64,000 nucleotides of DNA. It comes from Pontederia crassipes (Eukaryota > Streptophyta > Magnoliopsida > Commelinales > Pontederiaceae). The notes under the pieces were generated by a model. That model was not told where the DNA came from and made no database searches. It worked only from the letters and a program-made list of their open reading frames with translations. Position numbers and translations under genes: made by a program. Positions 1 through 11,091 of the stretch are shown here, in pieces (the first letter of the stretch is position 1; each line of letters opens with the position of its first letter). The stretch covers positions 25,618,552-25,682,551 of the forward strand of contig CM060183.1 in the NCBI GenBank assembly GCA_030549335.1, in the 5' to 3' direction.

Positions 1-575
1 CTCCTCTCCGATCCCTTCTCGCTCTCTCCTTCCTCGTTGTATTCCTCATCCCCAGATCCAAAGGGGAGGAAGGTGGACGCGATCTTGGATATCCCCTCCG
101 TCACCGCCTTGTGGCTGGAGAGCTTGGAGATCCCGGACCTGAACCTCCCGCCGATCTCGGCAAGATCACTACGCATTCCAGCGATCGACTGCGTAGGATC
201 AGATGCCTCCAGCGATTCCCACTCGTTGAGGGAGGAAGGAGCCGGATCGTCATGGCCGCCGGCGGCGGCGGCGTCAGCGGCGGCGGCGTCAGCGTCGGCG
301 GTTGGAGGCGGGGCGAGGAAGGAAGCGACGCCCCAGAATTGTCGAGTAAGGGTTTTAGTGAGCTCGGAGAGGTCCTCCTTGACGCCGCGACTGGGATCGT
401 CGTATGCGCCGTTTTCTTCTTCTTCACGCCCACCTCCTCCTCGTCTTCCGCGATTGGAATCGTCATCGAGCTCCTCTTTCCTCCGCCATGCTTCGACCTC
501 ATCGTCCTCTCCATGGTCGTCTTCACGGTGGTCGGATAGGAGGGAGTTAGCCAGAGACTTGGCCAGCCACGACAT
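1..575 (-). CDS. BSD-domain-containing protein, N-terminal exon (partial)
   Basis: Reading leftward from an ATG at 573-575 gives an uninterrupted frame of 191 codons that runs off the window edge, so only the N-terminal part is visible. It opens with MSWLAKSLANSLL, followed by an acidic/glycine-rich stretch (residues 18-60), the segment DLSELTKTLTRQFWGVASFL (69-88), an alanine-rich linker (92-106) and SDLAEIGGRFRSGISKLSSH (135-154). This order matches, from memory, the N-terminus of plant BSD-domain proteins; the BSD fold itself would lie further left, outside the window. BSD domains are named after BTF2-like transcription factors, synapse-associated proteins and DOS2-like proteins. The cellular role of this plant subgroup is not well defined, so I assign none. 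The exon is GC-rich, unlike its surroundings. The start is supported by the conserved MSWLA opening and a TATA box about 100 bp upstream. The long plus-strand frame opposite it is its antisense shadow. Confidence 0.82.
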   Translation of the reverse strand, partial: MSWLAKSLANSLLSDHREDDHGEDDEVEAWRRKEELDDDSNRGRRGGGGREEEENGAYDDPSRGVKEDLSELTKTLTRQFWGVASFLAPPPTADADAAAADAAAAGGHDDPAPSSLNEWESLEASDPTQSIAGMRSDLAEIGGRFRSGISKLSSHKAVTEGISKIASTFLPFGSGDEEYNEEGESEKGSER

Positions 576-673
576 GGGCTCGACGGCAGTGTGCGAGCGC
601 AAAGGGGAAGAGAGAGAGAGGGATTGGGTTTTAGTTAAAAAGAAGCGATGCGGAGAAGTTGACGCCTCGACGG

Positions 674-687
674 GTTTATACTTTATA
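674..687 (-). promoter_or_regulatory. TATA box of the BSD-domain gene
   Basis: On the minus strand this reads TATAAAGTATAAAC, two overlapping TATA-like motifs about 100 bp upstream of the BSD-gene ATG. A pyrimidine-rich CTCTCTCTCTTCCCC tract (about 602-620) lies between them and the ATG, as is common in plant 5' leaders. Confidence 0.55.
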
Positions 688-789
688 ACAGAGATGTGTA
701 CAAGAAACGAATTGTTGTTTAGGCGCCGACGACAGGGAGACGGGGAGAGAGAGGGGAAAAGCAAATGGATTCCGTAGAAAGAAATGAGT

Positions 790-1739
790 AGGTGGAGGAG
801 GTTGAGCTATTAGTGAGATTGAGAAAATGGCATAGAGAATAAATATAAATTTTAAAATAAAATAGTATTAACTAAAATAAAGAAGATTAAGCACATATAA
901 CAAATTTAATATTATTGAATAATTATTAATATTAATGTCAATCAGGTAGGGCATCGGATCATTGTGTTACAATTCTTTGGACCCGGATCACAAATAGTTT
1001 TAATCGTGTCAGGTTGATCTGATCGATTCATTTAATGGTTGAAAAATGTATAATTTCAAATAGGAATTTCAAAGAAACAAAATCATAGTTGTACACATTT
1101 TGTTATTGGACTAAAGAACACTATAAAATAATATGGAAAGTCACTGCAAAAAAAAAACAACATTTGGAATTCAAGTATTGGTATAAAAATCTGATCAACC
1201 CAATATACACACATTATGCATAATTTTGATGAAAAATATGCATTGTAAATTTAAATTACATCTGATTTTAGTTTTCTAATTTTTAGATATAATATCTTGG
1301 ATTGTTGCATTCTTCCACGTATAACCTTAATCTTTAATGTCTAAACTTATCCAAACTTAATACGTATTAGTTAAGTTTCATCCAAAATTTTAGTAATCTC
1401 ATTCTTAATATTTTAAAAACGTCATCTTTGTCCAGTATTAAACTAAAATATGTTAAATATAAAAAACCAACATGATATTATGCAATAATCATATTTTATC
1501 ATGAAAATATTTTTATTTTTTAAAATTTTTTTATATTCAAAGAGTAAGAGTAAAATCTATATTTCATAAATAATACAAAATAACTTAACATAATTTGGAT
1601 GAAATTTAATGGGAGACCTTAAATGTCATATTATAATAAATTTAGGGAATTAAATCTTATAAATTATCATTTATTATTCGACGTAAAAATTTATAGTTTT
1701 TTTATGTGAGAATGGTGGGCTAAGCCTATGTATTAATAA
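790..1739. other. AT-rich intergenic DNA
   Basis: No coding potential or recognisable element was seen. A short GC-richer patch near 945-1030 with ggatcattg and gatctgatcgatt motifs resembles patches near 20.3-20.6, 27.5-27.9 and 58.9-59.2 kb. These may be decayed copies of one unclassified repeat, but I could not define its ends. Confidence 0.4.
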
Positions 1740-2930
1740 TTAAAGAGTGCAAGAACAAGTAACACATATGTTCCTTGACAATTGTCATTGGCTAACATAC
1801 TAAAATGTGATGATATAGGAAGATCCAAAGCATGTTTTGAAAGCCAATCAGTACATCCATTCCTTTGTTACTAGCCCCTATTACTATTTGTGAATGTACT
1901 TCGAGTATGATTTTGTGCAAGTTGCAATTCTATAAAAATTTTCCATAATTTTGTCATTACTGTTGTTGCCAAGCCAATGTTGTGACCAAAGTCTTCTAAC
2001 CATCATCCATTTTGATCCTGAATTAGTCCTCTCGCACTAGCCAAGTTCATGTTACCTTTTGAACATCGTCTATGTTAATCTTGAATCATCCTTTTAGTGG
2101 GACTGCTCATCTAATCCATTGTGTCACTTGTGAAGACCTTTGTAGCTTATCTTCATTTTCCAGTGCTACTCTGAATTGGTTAGCTATATTTATTATTGAT
2201 TTTTTTGGGGGACGGATAAATCCCTAAAAAAATTTTCAATTCCTCAATGACCAAATAAGACAAAGGCCGACAAAAAATAGAGTTCCATTTCATATCAAAT
2301 ATAGATGCATTTTATTTCATATTAAAGAATAACCACAAAGATAAGCGAAGTGAGAAGAAGGATAGGTGATATATCCTTAGAATTAGTCTTCTTTAAAGAA
2401 CTTTAAAAGTAATGCATTATTGATTCTAATTCTTCATTTCATTTTGAATATGTTTCACTTATGGTGAGTATCTTTTGCATATGTGATAATTGATTCACCC
2501 ACTATTCCCCAATTAGCTTGGTAGAAAATAGCTTGAAAGCCATCCGGTCCTAGAGTTTTGTACGAGTTCATCTTTGTTATAGCTCTAAATGCCTCATAAT
2601 TGAAAATCTTTTTGTTTAGCTCATTCTAAAGACCTAAAATGTATGGAAGGTCATTGTGGATGATACCTTCACGTGTAGGATCGATGCATTTCCTTATAGT
2701 TCTTGAAAAAAATTTACGGCCAAGTCTCTAAATTTTAACTCATCAATTATCCAAGTATATTCTTCGAAGCTTCTATTTTAATTCTTTTTCTCTCGATGAT
2801 TGTTTTAGTATGAAAAATGTGATGTTCCTGTCTATCCATTCACATCTCGCCTTTTGGAACCAAAGTATTTCTTTTTTACTTTAGAACTTCATCCAGTTCT
2901 AACTATAGCCAACCTTCCAAATTAGGCAAT
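1740..2930 (-). pseudogene. Decayed L1-type LINE (reverse transcriptase and RNase H remnants)
   Basis: On the minus strand, 2494-2552 reads GPDGFQAIFYQANWGIVGE, the conserved block of plant L1-clade reverse transcriptase that normally follows KAP. Upstream, to about 2920, broken frames continue the same type of sequence. Further downstream, 1790-2092 reads as an RNase H-like domain in fragments, including NLASARGLIQDQNG, a stop, then FGHNIGLATT. The order (RT then RNase H) fits plant LINEs. Most of the RT between them is missing and stops and frameshifts are frequent, so this is a dead, internally deleted copy. No poly(A) tail or target duplication was found. Confidence 0.75.
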
Positions 2931-3019
2931 GAAGTGTTATATCGTACATGCAATGCATTTTGAATGTCTTTGATTCTAGCCATAAGTGATGTAGGATAGA
3001 TATGATAGAAAATAAGTAT

Positions 3020-3260
3020 TGTTAGTTGGGATTTTTATATTGTTGTTATTTTATCTTTATAGATTTCAAATTCTTTATAGATTTGATCATAATTGCCTAT
3101 AAATAGGCATAACCTCTTCCGTTATTAGATAATTTAATTATTATCCAATTATTCATTAAACATGTGTGGTTTTATTCCTCGGTGGATTTCGAGCCTCGGT
3201 GAATTCCGAGATTATCAAGCCATTGTGCTTTGAACCATCAACCTCTTTCGGGATTTGACA
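3020..3260 (+). mobile_element. Short LTR-like sequence (possible solo LTR or TRIM)
   Basis: The segment begins TGTTAG and ends TTGACA. It has a TATA-like motif (CTATAAATAGG, 3098-3108) and a downstream CTCGGTGGATTTCGAGCC hairpin-like region, a layout typical of short Ty1/copia or TRIM LTRs. No convincing target duplication flanks it, so the call is tentative. Confidence 0.33.
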
Positions 3261-3317
3261 TAGGAGTGATTTTCTAAGTTTAGACTAGACACATGGTGAT
3301 GGACTATGAATATGACT

Positions 3318-5600
3318 AATGAATGTGGAAGTGGATGTGACATATTGGATATTTTGCTCATGAGACGTTAGTTCTTTTTGTTATGGGCCTTCAACCTATA
3401 GTGTATAAAAAAATTTCCTACTTCCCTTTTACCTTTTTTCTTGTATTTGATTTCCTAATTATTTGGCATAGGGTGTTTACAACTTATGTTGTTATATAGT
3501 TTATGTGTGAATTAGTTAATTCTTGTGTGAAATACTAAGAATTATGAGTATATTAACTTAAATGATTTTCTTTTGTGAAATTTCATCAATTAATATGAGA
3601 ACACATCATTCATTTGATATTCATCAAGTGATCATGATATTGTCCTTATTTCAAACTCTTATTTCAACTTCACAATCTTTTGCACAAAATCTAGCTGCAC
3701 TATCGCTTAGCATGGTTGCGTAACTGCTACAGTATTGTTGCCTTGTTCCAACTTCATCAACTATCGACTGTGTGCATCTCCTCGTTAACACGACTTCAAG
3801 TCATGTTTTTCTACCTATATTTCATCACTACCAACTGCTCCTATAATGCTCTCTAATCGAATCTCATCATGTGTCAAAATTTAATTTCAAATACACTATC
3901 AACTATGTAATGATATGACCAAAATATTAACTTTGATTGGTTCTTCGATCAATACACAATTATGTTAAAAATTAAAATAAAAGATGATTAAAGTATTATT
4001 GAAAGCAAAAGTTCAAATTGATATCAAAATTAAAAATAAATATCCATATCGTAATGAAGTAGAGTGGAAGTATGATAGAATGAATGTGGAAGTGGATGTG
4101 ACATATTGGATATTTTGCTCATGAGTCGTTAGTTCTTTTTGTTATGGGCCTTCAACCTATAGTGTATAAGAAAATTTCCTACTTCCCTTTTACCTTTTTT
4201 CTTGTATTTGATTTCCTAATTATTTGGCATAGGGTGTTTACAACTTATGTTGTTATATAGTTTATGTGTGAATTAGTTAATTCTTGTGTGAAATACTAAG
4301 AATTATGAGTATATTAACTTAAATGATTTTCTTTTGTGAAATTTCATCAATTAATATGAGAACACATCATTCATTTGATATTCATCAAGTGATCATGATA
4401 TTGTCCTTATTTCAAACTCTTATTTCAACTTCACAATCTTTTGCACAAAATCTAGCTGCACTATCGCTTAGCATGGTTGCGTAACTGCTACAGTATTGTT
4501 GCCTTGTTCCAACTTCATCAACTATCGACTGTGTGCATCTCCTCGTTAACACGACTTCAAGTCATGTTTTTCTACCTATATTTCATCACTACCAACTGCT
4601 CCTATAATGCTCTCTAATCGAATCTCATCATGTGTCAAAATTTAATTTCAAATACACTATCAACTATGTAATGATATGACCAAAATATTAACTTTGATTG
4701 GTTCTTCGATCAATACACAATTATGTTAAAAATTAAAATAAAAGATGATTAAAGTATTATTGAAAGCAAAAGTTCAAATTGATATCAAAATTAAAAATAA
4801 ATATCCATATCATAATGAAGTAGAGTGGAAGTATGATAGAATGAATGTGGAAGTGGATGTAACATATTGGATATTTTGCTCATGAGTCGTTAGTTCTTTT
4901 TGTTATGGGCCTTCAACCTATAGTGTATAAGAAAATTTCCTACTTCCCTTTTACCTTTTTTCTTGTATTTGATTTCCTAATTATTTGGCATAGGGTGTTT
5001 ACAACTTATGTTGTTATATAGTTTATGTGTGAATTAGTTAATTCTTGTGTGAAATACTAAGAATTATGAGTATATTAACTTAAATGATTTTCTTTTGTGA
5101 AATTTCATCAATTAATATGAGAACACATCATTCATTTGATATTCATCAAGTGATCATGATATTGTCCTTATTTCAAACTCTTATTTCAACTTCACAATCT
5201 TTTGCACAAAATCTAGCTGCACTATCGCTTAGCATGGTTGCGTAACTGCTACGGTATTGTTGCCTTGTTCCAACTTCATCAACTATCGACTGTGTGCATC
5301 TCCTCGTTAACACGACTACAAGTCATGTTTTTCTACCTATATTTCATCACTACCAACTGATCCTATAATGCTCTCTAATCGAATCTCATCATGTGTCAAA
5401 ATTTAATTTCAAATACACTATCAACTATGTAATGATATGACCAAAATATTAACTTTGATTGGTTCTTCGATCAATACACAATTATGTTAAAAATTAAAAT
5501 AAAAGATGATTAAAGTATTATTGAAAGCAAAAGTTCAAATTGATATCAAAATTAAAAATAAATATCCATATCGTAATGAAGTAGAGTGGAAGTATGATAG
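3318..5600. repeat. Three tandem copies of a 761-bp unit
   Basis: Units run 3318-4078, 4079-4839 and 4840-5600. Landmarks such as cttgtatttgatttcc recur at 3440, 4201 and 4962, giving exactly 761 bp each time, and only scattered single-base differences were seen. The first half of the unit (from ttttgctcatgag through aatgattttcttttgtg) is homologous to a diverged sequence at about 18.36-18.66 kb that looks like a Ty1/copia LTR. The unit therefore seems to be LTR-derived DNA amplified in tandem. It has no open frame. Confidence 0.95.
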
Positions 5601-7314
5601 AACTATTACAAGTTTAGGAAAAGAGATAGTTAATCATAAAAGAAAATTAAATGTTGTCAAAATCGCATATTCATAACACAAATGATGAAGTGGTGTTTTG
5701 CTCAATTAGTGTTGTTGGGCTTTGTTTGGTCATGGATTCAAAAACCCTTACCCGTGCCATTTTGTTTTTTTTCCTTTTTTCTTTCACTTTATTTTTTATT
5801 CTTTGATTTATATGTTTCACTATGTTTATAATCATATTATTATTTAAAATATATAATATCATAAACTAATATATGACAAAAAATACTAATTTTAATTATT
5901 TGAAATTGTAATAAGTAGCATATTAATATTTATTTATAATTTTCATTCTTTAATTTGCATCACATAAAAAAATAAAATGTCAAACATATATATTATAATA
6001 TTCAAATATTTAGAATGGTACTCATTGTGATAATAGTGAGGATAATAAAATAATAATATTTAAAACATTAAAAATGTGAAGGTTCCACCACAAAAAAAAA
6101 CTAATAAAAAAGATCAGTAATAAATCTAATATATATTGAAAATATCATAATCTTAGAATGTATTAAAATGAAACCTATATGAGTTTATAATTTGTAAATT
6201 TTAACATATTAAGCATTCATGTTATTATGGTCTTTTTTAACATTTATTAGTATATTTGAATTAATATTATCATTAAATTAATATTATATCTAAATTTTAT
6301 GTTTTTGCATGTGGAGTTTACAATACGATTCTATCCCCTTGAAACAAGTTTAGGTAAAAAGCTCGAACTTGACAACATCCTAAGATCACCCAATGTGAAC
6401 ATTACCATCACCAAAAGTAATAATTGCTTTACTTCATTATTCAATGATCTTATTACTTATAGGATTAATGCAGGAGAAATAATAATATGTGATATTTGTA
6501 GCTAAATAATAAATCAATAGATAAATAATTAAGAACAAAAAAGAATGAAATCGATATAGGGAACATTGTTTAATACTCATCAACGAAAAAGAGTTTGACA
6601 ACATAGTCAAATAGTAAGGAACATAATACTAATAATTCATGCGATAATTGGTTATGCAACAATGTATGAGGAATTGCATCATAGATGGGTTTCAATGAAA
6701 ATCAGTAGATAATCATGATATTAATATACATAAATGTCTATAAGTATTCAATCATAGAAGACTACACTTACGTGAATCAATGACAATGAGACAAGAACAA
6801 TGTGTTGATATGAAGATGTTAGTTCAAAGATGAATCTTAAATCAAGATTCATTTAGATGAATCGATATAATGCTCTAACTATATTTCAATGCTTTGCTTC
6901 CATGTTTAAATTCAATACTTATATTTCAATTTCTACAATAGAACTCATAATTTTTAAGTCTTTGAATTTCTATGTGATGTCTATGATTAACATATGTCTT
7001 GCATTGAGGTGCCAAATATGAGTAGCCAGTGATTGTACACACTCCACGACAAATGTCCACACTAAGGAGAGAATGCTTCCTTTCATTACACGGCAGAGAA
7101 AAATTGTGCAAGGAAGATATGTATGAATTTTTGCATCAATTGTGCAATATTATGCAATAATCTCTCGTCAATTAGTGACATGGAAACCCAAACTTTTTTT
7201 AGTGTTATGAAAAGCTTTATAATGTAGAAAGTATATTTTAATAATTTTGTATAAGATAAAATTATGCAAAGCCTTTCAAAACAATATTTTTAGAAAATAA
7301 TACTTGTGATGCTA
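5601..7314. other. AT-rich intergenic DNA
   Basis: This stretch is very AT-rich. Short frames at 5671-5862, 6299-6505 and 6926-7111 have no recognisable motif and look like chance. No repeat structure was resolved. Confidence 0.5.
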
Positions 7315-7502
7315 AAATAAGTTGGGGAATATGGGTGTCCCCCCAACTTACGTGGGGGGACTGTCCCCCCATGTTACGCTTGCCGTCGGATTCGAATCCG
7401 ATGGCTGGCGCAAATCTCAAAGAGAGAGAGGAGATTGGCCCCGGTTTGACGCACGGTTCGACGCACGATTCAAAATGGGACGAGCGGCCCGGTTCGACCG
7501 GC

Positions 7503-7509
7503 TATAAAA
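7503..7509 (+). promoter_or_regulatory. Inward TATA box in left arm of MULE-1
   Basis: TATAAAA is followed within 30 bp by a long CT-rich tract resembling a plant 5' leader. It points into the element and has a mirror-image partner in the right arm. Confidence 0.45.
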
Positions 7510-8460
7510 TGTTGGAAACCCTCATTTTTCCCTCTCCTCTCTCTCCTCTTCGTTTCTCCTCCCCGCACCGCCGATCTCCTCTCTCTCTCCCCGATCCGTT
7601 CGACCTCGTGCCTCGCCGATCTCCTCTCTCTCTCCCAGATCAGTTCGACCTCGCGCCCCATCGATCTCCTCTCTCTCTCCGATCGGTTCGACCTCGCCGA
7701 CCGTGGCAACCTCCTCCGAGCACCGGCCAGATCTGTGACCCCGCCGACCTCCTCCGAGCCCCGGCCAGATCTGCGACTCCGCCGACCAGATCCGCGACCC
7801 CCGGCCAGATCTACGACCCCGCCGACCCGCAGCGACCTCCTCCGAGCCCCAACCACCGACCCGCGGCGACCCCCTCTGAGCCCCGGCCACTGATCCGCAG
7901 CGACCCCCTCCGTGCCCCGGCTACCGACTCGCGGCGACCTCTCTTCACCGCTGCCGCTGCCGAGCTCGCGCACCGCCACCGCTGCCACCAAGCTCGTGCG
8001 CACCGGCACCGTTGTTAATCGATGATATTTTGTAATTATTTATTAATTCATGTTTAATCCATGTGTAAATATAAAATCATGTCGGAATTATGAATTATTA
8101 CATGTGAAGTTCAATAATTTGCAAATGATTACATTGCCTGCGTCCGACCGTTTCGCCCGCTTCGGGATGTCTCGTCCGCCTCCCGATCTCGCCCGAAGCG
8201 AACTCACCGCCGACGGCTCACAAAGCCGACCCACCAACGACTGCCGACCTCCCTCCACGCACGCTCACCGTCGACGACTACCGACCTCCCCGATTTCTTT
8301 TTGTGATATGTACTAAGATTTGTAGAAAAAAATGATTTACAGCCTATTGCATCTGTTACGCATGAAACTCCTGTACAAAAAATTGAACCTTTGTTGTGTG
8401 TGGCATTTACATGTTCTTCAGTGTTAGATGTGGCATTTCAGAACAAAGGTGGTCCACAGC

Positions 8461-8560
8461 ATAAAACACTCCAGATTAACATAAGAACTTCCACAAGAAA
8501 ACTTCGCAACATAAAACACGCCATATTAACATAAGAACTTCCACAAGAATTGAAAATAAG
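8461..8560. repeat. Tandem duplication, period 50 bp, in the centre of MULE-1
   Basis: Two adjacent copies begin ataaaacac at 8461 and 8511 and share attaacataagaacttcc and the following acaagaa. The function is unknown. Confidence 0.8.
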
Positions 8561-9665
8561 CTATCTCAGAACATGAACAAACATTTTCGAAAAATAGCCT
8601 CGACGATAAAAACATTTTGAAGTTTTGAAGTTCATGATAAGAACATTTTGCCGGAAAATTTAACAAATTTACAGCATGAATTATCAACAAAAAATTTACA
8701 AGTGTAACTAATCATGGATTAATTAAGTTTAAATAGTTTACAATAAAATTTACAGCATGAAGGATTAACGGATTAACAACATCGATTAACAACGAGCTCG
8801 GCGGCGGCGTGTGACGGGGTCGCGGCGTGTGACGGGGTCGCGACGTGTGGGGTCGGCGGCGGCATGCGGCGGGGTCGGCGGCAGCGTGCGGGGTCGACAA
8901 CAGCGCTCAGCATGCGGGGTCGTGGCGTGAGGGGGTGGCGGCGTGCGGTGGTGCTCAGTGTGCGGGGTCGGCAGTGGTGCAGGGTCGCGGGAGGTCGTCA
9001 CGGAGGTCGACAGCACCACAGTAAGGGTGAGGTTGGCGGTGCTCAGTGGGATCGAGGCGGGATGCACGTGAATCTGCTCTTTGGCGATTGGATCGGGCCC
9101 TCTTCACCCGCAGATCTGGTCGGCAGTAGGCGAAGGGTGAGATTTGGTGTTCAAGGTCATCGTGGAGGTTGCCGCTGCGCAGGGGGCAGTCGTACGCCAC
9201 GCTGCGCGAGGAGAGAACATCTGTCCGCCGCATGCGGGGTCAGCGACGGGCAGATCTGCGCCAACGGGCGTCGGAGGAGGTCGCCGCGTGGACGTGAAGC
9301 GCTGAAGAGCTCGGACACCGTCGTGCGGGGTTCGGGCGGGCAGATCTGCTGCGAAGAGGTGCAGATCTCATCGACGGCCGACAGATATGGTCGGACGCGA
9401 TCGTGGAGGCGAAGATATCGCCGGCGGTCACTCTCGCGTAGATCTAGGTGGATGGACGCGGTCGCTATCGCGCAAATATCGGCGGCGGCGACAGATCTGG
9501 ACGGACCCGCGACTCTCATGCAGATCTCGGCGGCAGCGGGCCAAGTTCGCCGCACGGAGTTCGTCGCCGAGTCGCCGTGAGAGAGGAGAGTGAGAGAGGT
9601 GAGAGAGGTGCGTGAGGTGAGAGAGAAAGAGAGAGTGAAAGAGTGAAAAATTTTTACCCGGCCCC

Positions 9666-9672
9666 TTTTATA
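9666..9672 (-). promoter_or_regulatory. Inward TATA box in right arm of MULE-1
   Basis: On the minus strand this reads GAGTATAAAAGGGG, followed by a CACTCTTTCACTCTCTCTTT-type pyrimidine tract. It mirrors the left-arm arrangement. Confidence 0.45.
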
Positions 9673-9879
9673 CTCGAGATCCCTTCACCTCCGTGGTCGA
9701 CCGACTTATTCATGACCCGACCCTTTTTCTCGTGATGAACCACCTACCGTCGATCAACTTATTTATGAAAAACTCATTTTTCATCGACGCCCGTCCGATG
9801 CGCATCGGACGGGGCCTTTAAATTGGTGGAGTGTCCCCCCATTTAAGTTGGGGGGATACCCATTATATCCAAATAAGTT

Positions 9880-10470
9880 CTAACTTGATATGTGACTATG
9901 ATGTGTGTAGTTTAGTATATTGTGAAATTTCATGTATTTATTTCATGTGTTTATTTCTTGTGTTCGTTGACATAGTACTTTTAAATTATGTTCGATATAC
10001 ATGATGCTACTCTCTGGAGGCTGCTTTATGTGCACATATTAATTTATGATTATTCATCTTCGACACTTGTTGACCCATGATTGCAGGGTTCTGTTTAATT
10101 GCATAAGACACTATCATAAAGCTATATGACAAATATTAATCCATGTTTGGCATGCAATGGTACCTATGTGAAGTTTTATTTTGAATATTATAATATCATA
10201 AGCTATCTATACTTACATAAAAGTTCATACAACTTGACAATTTTTATTATATTTGTGCTTTGAATATTTACTCATATACAAAATGTGTTTATATGAATAT
10301 TATATGCATTTGTATTGTTTCTATATATTGTGTTTTTATTTTACTCATAAACATATAATTTTTGCTCACTTTATATTTTTAAATCTTCTAAATATTTGTA
10401 AGTTCTAGGATTGACTAGAATACATATATGTCTTCTTCTCTTTTGTTTTTGAAAGGATGCATGTAATTGA
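9880..10470. other. AT-rich DNA between MULE-1 and the CACTA remnant
   Basis: No gene or repeat was recognised. The expected second CACTA terminus is not present here. Confidence 0.45.
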
Positions 10471-10493
10471 TATCAAGTGGCATGTGTTAGAAA
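10471..10493 (+). repeat. Left copy of a 23-bp direct repeat bounding the CACTA remnant
   Basis: TATCAAGTGGCATGTGTTAG followed by AAA occurs here and again at 15551-15573, outside the other end of the element. The sequences on either side of the two copies differ. Confidence 0.95.
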
Positions 10494-10510
10494 TACTATA
10501 AATAAAAAAC

Positions 10511-10825
10511 TCAGGAACGACCTGTCTGAGGAAGTATCTCTAGGAAGACCTTCTTCTTTCTCTTGTTTTTTCCTTTCCCAGCATCATGATGTTCAGCTAC
10601 ATCTTGTGGCGCATATTCAAGAATTGAATTGTAGGTATAACTCGAGAACCAATTCCTAATATCCGGAGGTGCTTTTGAAAAATAAACAAATTAATTCACC
10701 TTTTCTTTAATTTGTAAAATATGTGGTCATTATTTTAAACACTCACGAGAATGAATAGAATATGCAAATGCATCATCCTCGCCAGGCATTCGTCGATCCG
10801 AATGATCGTCAGCATCCATCACGAA
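10511..10825 (-). pseudogene. Two spliced-looking exons inside the CACTA element (possible captured host-gene fragment)
   Basis: Minus-strand exon 10747-10825 (encoding MDADDHSDRRMPGEDDAFAY) ends at a canonical donor GTGAGT. The next exon starts at 10671 after TTTTTCAAAAG and stays in frame: PPPDIRNWFSSYTYNSILEY, then a basic GKGKNKRKKK tract and a stop at 10511-10513. A further upstream frame (10917 to about 11090) is acidic (DNVEVQNDDDSKEEDEFE). The PPDIRNWFSSYxYxS motif recalls, from memory, a conserved segment of uncharacterised plant proteins rather than a CACTA transposase, so this may be transduplicated host sequence. It could also be the 3' part of the element's own gene. I assign no function. 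Confidence 0.42.
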
Positions 10826-11091
10826 CTACGTTTAAATATTAAATAAAAGTCTTATACAAGCATTTGAATAAAAGATAACTAAATTATAACATCTAATAGT
10901 AATGACATGATTCATATTACAATCGATAACAGTGGATAGTAATAACATCATCATTCAAATTACTACATGATTGATATTCATCATCATCCTTTAAAGACGA
11001 GGTAGTTTCAAATTCATCTTCCTCCTTGCTATCATCATCATTTTGTACCTCAACATTATCAAAGTTTTCAAGTTCTGAATCTCGTAGGTCT

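Larger units (their letters stand above)
7324..9870. mobile_element. Non-autonomous Mutator-like element (MULE-1), 2,547 bp
   Basis: The ends are inverted: the left end reads GGGGAATATGGGTGTCCCCC and the right end, reverse-complemented, GGATATAATGGGTATCCCCC. The match then continues through AACTTA and a GGGGGGAC block to a CGTCSGAT hairpin, about 80 bp in all. A perfect 9-bp direct repeat AAATAAGTT flanks it (7315-7323 and 9871-9879), the size made by Mutator transposases. GC-rich arms (7380-8020 and 8800-9660) enclose an AT-rich centre, and no transposase frame exists. The left arm has three roughly 45-48-bp units starting gatctcctctctctctcc (about 7574-7700). Long frames inside the arms are arginine/proline-rich and repetitive and do not look like proteins. 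It could be a Pack-MULE whose captured genes are no longer recognisable. Confidence 0.88.

Noticed and set aside
37..777. 246-residue plus-strand open frame at the left edge
   Set aside because: It is antisense to the BSD-gene exon and promoter, serine/arginine-rich, and has no domain; GC-rich coding DNA often leaves the opposite strand open.
7335..8018. 227-residue frame in the left arm of MULE-1 and its antisense partners
   Set aside because: Composition follows the ctctctctcc/gaccccctccg repeats; no protein motif on either strand.
8864..9580. 238-residue frame in the right arm of MULE-1 and overlapping minus-strand frames
   Set aside because: Low-complexity arginine-rich translations present on both strands at once, explained by GC-rich repeats lacking AT-rich stops.
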